Shown one piece after another: positions 44,993 to 53,058 of a DNA stretch of 64,000 bases (within the stretch, counting starts at the first letter, position 1; each line of letters opens with the position of its first letter). The notes under the pieces were generated by a model. It did no database searches and was not told the DNA's origin. It was given only the letters and a program-made list of their open reading frames with translations. The DNA is from Acetivibrio cellulolyticus CD2 (GTDB lineage Bacteria > Bacillota > Clostridia > Acetivibrionales > Acetivibrionaceae), in NCBI RefSeq assembly GCF_000179595.2, contig NZ_JH556659.1:223456-287455 (forward strand). The letters run 5' to 3'. The position numbers and the translations under genes were made by a program.

Positions 44993-46912
44993 GTGCAATG
45001 TGTTAATGATGGGGTTGAAAATGTGATCCATGCAGATACTTTCATAAGTGAATTTAGTGCCGTAAGGCATGAAAGCATGCAGAACAGCTGTAAATTTGAC
45101 AGGGTTCCTGCAAGCACTTATATGGAAATTGCAAAGGATGCTTTTATTAAATACTATCAGGATGGATTTATGGAGCTAAGAGATGTAGTGCTTTTTGCTC
45201 CATTTGTGTCAGATAGTGAAAACCCCGCTGAAATCCGTACTTTGATAAAAAAAGAAACTGATCATCTAAAATTTATTATTTCCAGCAAAACGCTTGAGAC
45301 TGATGGGCATGGGAATTTTAAATGGATAAAGCATGCCGAAGGGTTAATGTATAAAGTTAATGCTTCAAAAACAACCGGCAATGTGCCAAAAGACATTAAA
45401 AGCGGGTACAGCGGAGGCAAAAATGTCACAAGTATAAATGCGTATACAAAACAGTCCGGGCAGGATAAAGTGTGGAATATTAATTTGTGCACTTGCAAAG
45501 GCGACAGAGAAGCACTTTTAGAATTTGAAATTCCTGAAGAAATGGTGGAAATACTGCAAGGATATATGCTAACTCCCAATATAATCGATTGCTTGGTTGA
45601 AGAGTCTGTTGGGTGTGTGGCAGAAGGAAGCTGGAGCACTGCAGCATATGACAGTTTGGTTTGGTATGGCGCTATACCACAAAAAGGCTATATAAATATT
45701 GAGAAAATAACCCATGAAGATATGCCTGATAGCAGCGGTTATGACATTAAACTGTTCGATCAGGATGGAAATATCCTGGTAGATATCAGGAACTATAAAA
45801 TCATATTCCATAATGAAAACCAAAAAGAAATCTGCAATGAAAGTGCTTCAGTTAAGGAAAAAACAAATCCTTTTGGAGGCATATATGATGGCTACTCAAC
45901 AGCCAAACACTCAAGAACTGTTGATGATATAAGCAGTGAGAACAATGCTGTAAAGTATGTAAGCAGCTTGTCATGGAGACAGATGAACTGCAGGGATAGA
46001 AGCATTGCTCTTCTTCTAGGTCATAAAGACGATATGCTTGTAAATTACTTCAAGTTCTTCATTGGTGCGAAAAGAGGCTATGATTTGAAAGGCTGTGGCC
46101 TTGAAGAATCTGATAATTGGATGGAAGAAATTTTTCACAGCAAGGTATTGGAAAAACTCGGGTATAAACTGAGAATTACTGATATAGATAATCAAAAGAA
46201 TATACATTCTGCGGTTTCACAGGTAATTGATGATGAAAGACCGGTTTGTGTCTGGTTTGATGAATATTATCTGTTCTATACACCTTTTTATTTAAATTCT
46301 CATACTGGTCATATTGCAGTGGTTAATGGTTATAACAAAGAAAAAAAGCTGTACTCGGTTTTTGATCACAACCATTTACGATCATTCAATACTTCCAGAG
46401 AAATTGAGTATGGCCGCTTTTACTGTACTTTTGAGACTCTCGAGAATATTTACTCCAATCAGGGTAAGGAGCAAAGCTTTATTATCACACTGGACAAAAT
46501 TTCCGATGAAGATCAATTGGAGACAGGTAAATTGCATGAGCAATTTATGGATACGGTTAAATTCCTCATATTGAACAACAAAGCTGGCAAAGATGCTTAC
46601 ACAGTATATAACAGCGTAAAGGAAAAAGGAAACAATCTTGACATCGGATGTATTGACAGGCTATATGCCCAGTTAGGTGGAAAAGAGCTGCTTATAGATA
46701 CTCTGCTTAAGTATTTCTGCCCCGATAGTAAGGAGAAAAAGCATATTCAGGACTTATCTATAAAAATAATAAACGATTCGAATATGCTGATTAACAACTA
46801 TGTTACAAGTTTGTACAGGGGAAAAGCAATGCACGTTGACAGGGTGGAAGAATGTATTAAGGTGATTGAGAACAGCACCTTGGAGTTCTTTAAAGTAATT
46901 CAGGGAGTTTGA
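44993..46912 (+). CDS. DH-like double-hotdog domain fused to BtrH-like domain
   Basis: A protein of 639 residues with an unusual fusion. Residues 1-285 resemble a PKS dehydratase fold: VPASTYMEIA aligns with the dehydratase helix, LRDVVLFAPFV with its strand, and NIIDCLVEES with the HPALLDVATGS region of the PKS 1 DH. The catalytic His appears to be Phe (ISEF against LSEH), so dehydration is unlikely. Residues about 320-639 resemble the BtrH N-terminal domain, a papain-like acyltransferase fold. Possible catalytic residues are Cys333 in MNCRDRSIA and His440 in SHTGHIAVVNGYN, after PVCVWFDEYYL. BtrH moves an acyl group from a carrier protein to an aminoglycoside; a similar role on a sugar is inferred. 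GTG start with GGGGGAG. Confidence 0.65.
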   Translation: MQCVNDGVENVIHADTFISEFSAVRHESMQNSCKFDRVPASTYMEIAKDAFIKYYQDGFMELRDVVLFAPFVSDSENPAEIRTLIKKETDHLKFIISSKTLETDGHGNFKWIKHAEGLMYKVNASKTTGNVPKDIKSGYSGGKNVTSINAYTKQSGQDKVWNINLCTCKGDREALLEFEIPEEMVEILQGYMLTPNIIDCLVEESVGCVAEGSWSTAAYDSLVWYGAIPQKGYINIEKITHEDMPDSSGYDIKLFDQDGNILVDIRNYKIIFHNENQKEICNESASVKEKTNPFGGIYDGYSTAKHSRTVDDISSENNAVKYVSSLSWRQMNCRDRSIALLLGHKDDMLVNYFKFFIGAKRGYDLKGCGLEESDNWMEEIFHSKVLEKLGYKLRITDIDNQKNIHSAVSQVIDDERPVCVWFDEYYLFYTPFYLNSHTGHIAVVNGYNKEKKLYSVFDHNHLRSFNTSREIEYGRFYCTFETLENIYSNQGKEQSFIITLDKISDEDQLETGKLHEQFMDTVKFLILNNKAGKDAYTVYNSVKEKGNNLDIGCIDRLYAQLGGKELLIDTLLKYFCPDSKEKKHIQDLSIKIINDSNMLINNYVTSLYRGKAMHVDRVEECIKVIENSTLEFFKVIQGV

Positions 46913-46941
46913 TTAACAGAGGCGTAGGAAGGATGAAATGT

Positions 46942-49824
46942 ATGACGAAGTCCATAGTAAGATGTTTTGAAAAACGGGTAGAAGAACATGGTGACAGAAT
47001 AGCAGTAAAAACGGATACGAGTGTTCTCACATATAGGCAATTGAATGATAAAGCAAACATCATTGCCAGTCATATCACCGAGGTTTGTGAAAGCAAAGGG
47101 GAGTTCACTTCCTTGGACAATACAGTTGCAATGTTGTTTGAACATGGTGCGGATATGATTAACGGCTTGATGGGAGTTTTAAAGACAGGCAAAATATATG
47201 TTCCCCTTGATCCATCCTATCCCTTTGAGAGACTGGCGTATATGTTAAAGGATTCAAATGCGGATTTGATTCTGACTAACAATAAAAATTCAGAGCTTGC
47301 AAACAAGCTGGTTTGTGATGTACGTTCTTCCATTCGTGTGATAAATGTTGATTTATTAATTGAGTCACCAGAAGTAGCATATATGGGGGCTGAATTGAAA
47401 TCGACACAAAAGGTATATATCCTGTATACTTCAGGCTCAACCGGCAAACCAAAGGGAGTAGTGCAGACCGACGGGAATATTCTGCACTTTATAGACTGTT
47501 ATTCAAAAAAGCTGCATATCACACCGACGGACAGAATTGCATTATTTACATCCTACAGCCATACTGTAGCAGTGATTGACATATTTACAGCATTATTAAA
47601 TGGTGCTGCCATTTATCCTTACGATATAAAGCTGGAAGGCAGTATGGGAAGGCTCGCCGGATGGATAAATGATGAAAAAATTACTGTCTTTCACTCAGTT
47701 CCAACAGTCTTTAGGCTCTTTATGGAAACTGTCGCCAAGCCTGTTCAAATTTCATCAATCAGAGCTATGGTTATTGGAGGAGAAGCAGTATATGCAAATG
47801 ACCTGGAGCTGTACAAAAGATATTGTTCGGACAACTGCTTATTTGTCAACTTGTTTGGTTCTTCGGAGGTCATTATTGCGACAGCAAATATACTTGACAA
47901 ATCGACAGAACTAAAGTGTATTTCAGTACCTGTAGGCTTTTCCGTGGATGGCGTAGATATTACACTTGTAAATGATTCAGGATTAGAGGTCGGAATAAAT
48001 GAAACAGGTGAGATTATGTATAAAAGCCTGTATCTGGCACCGGGTTATTGGAATATGGAGGACTATAGCAAGGGAGTTTTTTCGGCAGATAATAATGATA
48101 TAAGAGTACTTTCATATCGGAGCGGCGACCTGGGAAGGCTTTTGCAAGACGGCAGTATCGAATATTTGGGCAGAAAAGACTTTCAGGTCAAGATCAGAGG
48201 AAACAGGGTGGAGGTAGGTGAAATAGAAACTAAACTGTTAAACCACCCATCGGTTAAGGAAGGCGCAGTTATTGCAAAGCGGGATCATAGGGGGAATAAT
48301 TATATTTGCGCCTTTATCGTATCAGGCGCGGAAGTATCTTTATCAGACATAAAACAGTACCTTAAGTCGGAGTTGCCGGAGTATATGGTGCCTTCATATG
48401 TGGTTCAGATCGATAAAATGCCTCTTACCGAAAATGGGAAATTGGACAGAATGGCATTGCAGAGTATAAATATAAAGATTGCCACAGCCGGTATTGATGC
48501 TAAACCTGCTAATGATCTGGAAAAGCTGTTGGTAGATGTATGGAAAGAAATACTGGATGTGGAACAGATCAATATGAATGACAGCTTCTATGATATGGGG
48601 GGCAATTCCATACTGGCTATAAAATTCGAAGTGGAAATGGAAAAGCGGAATATTGATCTGGTGGCCTCGGATGTCTATGAACTCAAAACTATAAGAAATC
48701 TTGCTAAGAAAAATGAAAGCAGGGAAACAGGAGGTATGGATAAAGAACATAATATAAATCCTGTTCAAAAGCATGAGGCTGGAGCTTATTGTTCAAATAA
48801 TCCTGAAGCAGCAACATTAACTGATAGCAGGATAATTAATAATGTTGAGCCTTTCAATGATGTGTTTTACAGATCCTGCTACCTGAATTCACTGATTCCG
48901 ATAGTCAGGCATTTTAATAAGGATTTAATGCCTCTTTTGGTAAATGACATTATCGGATATCAATATAAAAACGGAGATATGCAGAATATAATTCAATATA
49001 TGCCTGTTGAGCCGGTAGAAAAGATACTTGACAATATCGGTATCAAGAGCCTGTCTTCAAGTGATGACAGTAATCTGTGTGACAGAATAAACACTGCTAT
49101 TTCAAACGGAAGACCTGTGGTGTTATGGATTGACTGCTTTTACTCGCCGGTTAGAGTCGATGCTTACAACAAGAGTCACTTTGAGCATTGTATCCTTATA
49201 TACGGCTATGATAATACAAAAAGGGTATATAGTGTAATCGAACACAGGCATAGGGATAACCTTTCATATGAGAAAAAACTCATTCCATATCAGGACATTA
49301 TAAACTGCTGCAAAGGATATGTTAACGATTTTTACGGAAAAAAGGTGGATATGCCTGTGTATTCTGAGTATTACAGCGTTTGCACCACTCCCGGAAGAAT
49401 TGAAAATCCGGATGAATTAAAAACATATAAGCATATCTTCAATGCAAATATGATTAACAGGAAAGACGGCATCTTTAAAGGTATTTATAGCATGAAAGAC
49501 TACTGTAAAGACTTTGAAAACATTACCGGCAGTGAAGAAATGTTGGAAAAACATGCAGAGAGTATTTTCAGCGGTATTAACAATGTAATCAATATTAAGC
49601 AGGTGGAAAGATACAGGCTTGATAAGTTGTATGGAGAAACGTTTGAAGGTATCGGGATGCTGGATGAAATCCTTGCCGATTGGAGCGAGGTAAGAAAGAT
49701 GACCGCAAAGTATGTTTATTCTTCGGTTTATAAAAAAGAAAGTTTTTCATATGCGGTAGAAAAGCTAAAAGAGATATACGAAAAGGAGCATCAATATAAT
49801 GAGGTGCTTTTTTTATATCTCTAA
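46942..49824 (+). CDS. NRPS protein A-PCP-BtrH-like; A domain lacks Asp235
   Basis: A free loading protein of 960 residues. The A domain has YTSGSTGKPKG near 162. Its substrate code reads roughly TVIHVGLIAK, so the Asp that grips the alpha-amino group is replaced (YSHTVAVIDIF in the A4 region). This suggests an acid without a standard alpha-amino group, such as 3-amino-4-hydroxybenzoate made by the neighbouring genes. PCP Ser is 556. The C-terminal third (about 620-960) is BtrH-like, with Cys646 in FYRSCYLNS and His746/His749 before LIYGYDN. There is no C or TE domain. The ATG at 46942 is chosen because AGGAAGG lies 9 bases upstream; longer frames start at TTG 46909 or ATG 46933. Acyl transfer by the end domain is inference. 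Confidence 0.78.
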   Translation: MTKSIVRCFEKRVEEHGDRIAVKTDTSVLTYRQLNDKANIIASHITEVCESKGEFTSLDNTVAMLFEHGADMINGLMGVLKTGKIYVPLDPSYPFERLAYMLKDSNADLILTNNKNSELANKLVCDVRSSIRVINVDLLIESPEVAYMGAELKSTQKVYILYTSGSTGKPKGVVQTDGNILHFIDCYSKKLHITPTDRIALFTSYSHTVAVIDIFTALLNGAAIYPYDIKLEGSMGRLAGWINDEKITVFHSVPTVFRLFMETVAKPVQISSIRAMVIGGEAVYANDLELYKRYCSDNCLFVNLFGSSEVIIATANILDKSTELKCISVPVGFSVDGVDITLVNDSGLEVGINETGEIMYKSLYLAPGYWNMEDYSKGVFSADNNDIRVLSYRSGDLGRLLQDGSIEYLGRKDFQVKIRGNRVEVGEIETKLLNHPSVKEGAVIAKRDHRGNNYICAFIVSGAEVSLSDIKQYLKSELPEYMVPSYVVQIDKMPLTENGKLDRMALQSINIKIATAGIDAKPANDLEKLLVDVWKEILDVEQINMNDSFYDMGGNSILAIKFEVEMEKRNIDLVASDVYELKTIRNLAKKNESRETGGMDKEHNINPVQKHEAGAYCSNNPEAATLTDSRIINNVEPFNDVFYRSCYLNSLIPIVRHFNKDLMPLLVNDIIGYQYKNGDMQNIIQYMPVEPVEKILDNIGIKSLSSSDDSNLCDRINTAISNGRPVVLWIDCFYSPVRVDAYNKSHFEHCILIYGYDNTKRVYSVIEHRHRDNLSYEKKLIPYQDIINCCKGYVNDFYGKKVDMPVYSEYYSVCTTPGRIENPDELKTYKHIFNANMINRKDGIFKGIYSMKDYCKDFENITGSEEMLEKHAESIFSGINNVINIKQVERYRLDKLYGETFEGIGMLDEILADWSEVRKMTAKYVYSSVYKKESFSYAVEKLKEIYEKEHQYNEVLFLYL

Positions 49825-49861
49825 ATTCATCAAAAATTAATTAAAATTCGGAGGAATCGAA

Positions 49862-50959
49862 ATGAGTAAAAAATTAGTATGGTTTGATGCTAGAAATTTG
49901 AAAGATGAAGAAAAAGTTTTGCCCCTGGTTTACAATCTCCGTTTTGAGAATTTATTGGTTTCGCACGATATGCTTGAGAGAATTAAGGCGCCTCATAAAA
50001 TGAAACTTATAGTTGAGGTATATAGCGAGGCGGATATTGAAGAACTTCCAAAGGAAGTTGTTGTTTTATCAAGAAACAAGGGTATTCTTAGGGAAGCTAA
50101 GGCAAAAGGGTATAAAACAGCGCTGCACCAGAACATCAATGACGGGGAGGATATGAACACGGCCTGGGTGGATGGAGGCTGCCAGGATTACCTTGTAGTT
50201 GAGTTTAAAGATTCCACAAATATTCCTCTGGAATTGCTGATTGCACGTTTGCAGCAAACCGATACGGTAATTTTAAAAGCTGTTAATAGTGTACAGGAAG
50301 CTGAGATTGCCTTCGGGGTAATGGAGGTTGGAAGCGACGGTGTTCTGTTTAGAAGCGAAGATCTAGAACAAATTCTGGAGGTAAACAATTTTATGTCAAA
50401 AGAGGAAAAAGGTAAACTCGAACTGGTTAAAGGCAAAGTTGTAGATATTCAGCATATAGGAATGGGATATAGATCCTGTATAGATACTACAAATCTCATG
50501 AAGGAAAACGAAGGCATGCTGATAGGATCAACATCTGAAGGTGGTATTCTGGTTAGTTCTGAGACACATTTCCTTCCGTATATGGAACTGAGACCTTTCA
50601 GGGTTAATGCAGGTGCAGTTCATTCATATGTTTGGGCTCCCGAAGGTATGACTGCTTACCTTACAGAGCTTAAGGCAGGAAGCAGGCTGCTGTGCGTCGA
50701 TACTGAAGGCAATACCAGGGAAGTATCTGTAGGTAGAGTAAAAACAGAACTGAGACCACTTTTGAAGATTGAAGTTGAAGCTGAAGGTGTAAACATCAAT
50801 GTTATAGTCCAGGATGACTGGCATATACGCATACTCGGAGGAAACGGTGAGCCGTGCAATGCTTCTACACTCAAGCCTGGTGATGAGTTATTGACATATA
50901 TTTGTCCTGGTGGACGCCATGTAGGAATTAAAATAGACGAAAGGTTGAAGGAAAAATAA
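49862..50959 (+). CDS. 3-Dehydroquinate synthase II / GriH-like enzyme (3,4-AHBA pathway)
   Basis: A protein of 365 residues of the archaeal-type dehydroquinate synthase family (MJ1249-like), unrelated to AroB. Visible family features are the N-terminal LVWFDARN, VGSDGVLFR, GMGYRSCIDTT, the run GMLIGSTSEGGILVSSET, and a beta-rich C-terminal part ending near PGGRHVGIKI. The bacterial member GriH turns the GriI product into 3-amino-4-hydroxybenzoate. A GriI-like aldolase is 11 kb upstream in the same operon, so this pair predicts 3,4-AHBA. GGAGG precedes the ATG. The arylamine N-acetyltransferase gene begins one base after the stop, which links the arylamine to it. Confidence 0.88.
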   Translation: MSKKLVWFDARNLKDEEKVLPLVYNLRFENLLVSHDMLERIKAPHKMKLIVEVYSEADIEELPKEVVVLSRNKGILREAKAKGYKTALHQNINDGEDMNTAWVDGGCQDYLVVEFKDSTNIPLELLIARLQQTDTVILKAVNSVQEAEIAFGVMEVGSDGVLFRSEDLEQILEVNNFMSKEEKGKLELVKGKVVDIQHIGMGYRSCIDTTNLMKENEGMLIGSTSEGGILVSSETHFLPYMELRPFRVNAGAVHSYVWAPEGMTAYLTELKAGSRLLCVDTEGNTREVSVGRVKTELRPLLKIEVEAEGVNINVIVQDDWHIRILGGNGEPCNASTLKPGDELLTYICPGGRHVGIKIDERLKEK

Positions 50960-50960
50960 T

Positions 50961-51728
50961 ATGGGTGGCAATGAACTAAACCTGGAGGCCTATCTGGATA
51001 GGATAAATTACAACGGCAAAACAGATGTTTCATTTGATACGCTTCAAGGACTCCATATCTGCCATGCAATTAACGTACCCTTTGAAAATCTGGATATTAT
51101 CCGCGGCAAGGAAATATTAATTGATAAAGATTCGATATATAGAAAAATCGTTTTAAATAATCGGGGAGGATGCTGTTCAGAATTAAACATTCTGTTTGAG
51201 TTTTTGCTTAAAAGTATTGGATTTAAGGTCCGCCATCTTATGGGAAGGCCTATTACCGATAACAACTCGATTAATGCAAGGATTCACCAGTTGCTTCTTG
51301 TTGAAGCTGAGGGGCGTAAATGGTTGGCTGATGTTGGATTTGGAGGCAGTGGGCTTATAGCACCGCTGCCTTTTGAAGAGGGCATAGTTGAAAAACAGTT
51401 TACTGAGTGCTTCAGATTAATTAGTGATGAAACACATGGGTATATACTGCAGCATAAGCGTTTGGACGAATACCGCAGCCTATATTCTTTTACACTGGAT
51501 GAAAGCTATCCTTCAGACCATATGGTGGCAAATTATTTTTGTTCCAAATCTCCATACACGATTTTTACAAGGAAAAAATTCTGTACTAGAGCTACAAAAA
51601 GTGGACGTATAACTTTGACGGGCAAGGAACTGAAAATAAGGAACAATGGAGAAAGCACAAGCGCAATAATAGATGATGAGATGGAATACGACAGGGTTCT
51701 GAAGGATTATTTCAATTTGGTAATCTAG
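50961..51728 (+). CDS. Arylamine N-acetyltransferase
   Basis: An arylamine N-acetyltransferase (NAT) of 255 residues, typical length. The catalytic triad is intact: Cys72 in RGGCCSELN, His109 in RIHQLLLVE, and Asp124 in LADVGFGG. NATs put an acetyl group on aromatic amines, and relatives such as RifF use the same triad to release a polyketide by amide bond formation with an arylamine. The gene follows the 3,4-AHBA synthase gene by one base. It could therefore acetylate 3,4-AHBA, as known in Streptomyces, or join the amino group of AHBA to the PKS/NRPS chain and so serve as the release enzyme. The sequence alone does not choose between them. Confidence 0.92.
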   Translation: MGGNELNLEAYLDRINYNGKTDVSFDTLQGLHICHAINVPFENLDIIRGKEILIDKDSIYRKIVLNNRGGCCSELNILFEFLLKSIGFKVRHLMGRPITDNNSINARIHQLLLVEAEGRKWLADVGFGGSGLIAPLPFEEGIVEKQFTECFRLISDETHGYILQHKRLDEYRSLYSFTLDESYPSDHMVANYFCSKSPYTIFTRKKFCTRATKSGRITLTGKELKIRNNGESTSAIIDDEMEYDRVLKDYFNLVI

Positions 51729-51834
51729 TGATTTGTGAAATGTTTACATTAGCTAAAGATTTTACGAATCTAAATTCAAACCTTTTATAATGTTAAAAAA
51801 CTAAATAAGCAGCAAAAAAAGGGGGATATTTGAA

Positions 51835-53040
51835 ATGTCAAAAGTACTTTTTATGAATATGCCGGCTCACGGACATATTAATCCAACATTAGGGTTGGTC
51901 GAAGAATTGATTGGAAGAGGTGAGGAGGTTACTTACCTGACTGGAGAGGAATTTAGAGAAAAAATTGAAAAAACCGGGGCTAAGTTTAAAAGCTTTAGGT
52001 TTTATCTTGATGATAAAGATGAGGACACAGATACTTCAGCAAGTGAAGTGCCTTATGAAGTTAAAGAAGCGGTAAAAATGCTCGAACGTGTTGTGAAAAC
52101 CTGTCAGAGTGTATTTGAAGTGGTATTTAGCGGTGAAGAAAAGTATGATTATGTTATTTATGATTCTATGTTCATTATAGGTGCAGAAATTGGAAAAGCT
52201 TTAAATGTACCTACAATTTGTTCACATACTACATTGGTAAATGCGTTTGAAGCCCCATCCAATCCGGAGGGGTTGGAATGCTTTATGGGAGAATTCGAGC
52301 ATGTATTAAACAGCATAAAGGAAATGGAAGAAACTTATGGCATAAGATTCCCGGATGTTATTTCCGGTTATCCTGTAGCTGAAGGTATGCTCAATCTGGT
52401 ATATACCTCCAGATATTTTCACCCTGTTGTTAAAGGGATTGATGACAGCTACAAATTTATAGGTATATCAGTAGCGGATAGAAAAGAAAAAATGGCCTTT
52501 CCTTTTGAAAAAATCGCAGATAAAAAAGTCATTTATATATCGTTAGGAACAATATTCAATGACAGTATAGAGTTTTATGAATCATGCTTTGAAGCCTTTA
52601 AGGATATGGATGTGAAGGTTGTTATGTCCATAGGTAACAGGATTGATATCGGCGCTTTTAAATCTATTCCGGATAACTTTATTGTACTTCCCTATGTTCC
52701 GCAGCTTGAAGTATTAAAACAGACGGATATTTTTATCACGCATGGAGGACCAAACAGTGTAAATGAAGCCCTCTACAATAATGTTCCGATGATTTTGGTT
52801 CCGCAGTATGCTGACCAGTTTGCTGTTGCATACAGGGTAGAGGAACTAGGTGCAGGAATTAATATCGAGAAGGATAAGGTTAATGCTAATTTACTGAAGG
52901 AAGCTGTAACCAGAGTTTTGTCGGACAAGAGCTTTAAAGTAAACAGTGAGAAAATTGGTGATTCGCTAAAGGATGCAGGGGGAGTCAGCATAGGTGCCGA
53001 TGAGATATTGGAGTTTGTAAGCAGTTGCTGTGAAGAATAG
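51835..53040 (+). CDS. GT1-family glycosyltransferase (macrolide GT-like)
   Basis: A GT-B-fold glycosyltransferase of 401 residues, similar to natural-product and macrolide glycosyltransferases (YjiC/MGT type). The N-terminal loop is NMPAHGHINPTLGLVEEL, with the catalytic-type His. The C-terminal donor site reads FITHGGPNSVNEALYNNVP followed by PQYADQ. Such enzymes use nucleotide sugars to glycosylate small hydrophobic molecules in the cytoplasm. It lies after the AHBA/NAT genes and before the Cys-hydrolase. It is the best candidate to attach the cluster's heptose to the aglycone, for example to the phenol of the AHBA unit. GGGGGAT is upstream of the ATG. The 106-bp gap before it shows nothing else clear. 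Confidence 0.92.
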   Translation: MSKVLFMNMPAHGHINPTLGLVEELIGRGEEVTYLTGEEFREKIEKTGAKFKSFRFYLDDKDEDTDTSASEVPYEVKEAVKMLERVVKTCQSVFEVVFSGEEKYDYVIYDSMFIIGAEIGKALNVPTICSHTTLVNAFEAPSNPEGLECFMGEFEHVLNSIKEMEETYGIRFPDVISGYPVAEGMLNLVYTSRYFHPVVKGIDDSYKFIGISVADRKEKMAFPFEKIADKKVIYISLGTIFNDSIEFYESCFEAFKDMDVKVVMSIGNRIDIGAFKSIPDNFIVLPYVPQLEVLKQTDIFITHGGPNSVNEALYNNVPMILVPQYADQFAVAYRVEELGAGINIEKDKVNANLLKEAVTRVLSDKSFKVNSEKIGDSLKDAGGVSIGADEILEFVSSCCEE

Positions 53041-53058
53041 CGAAAGGAGTAGGTCATA

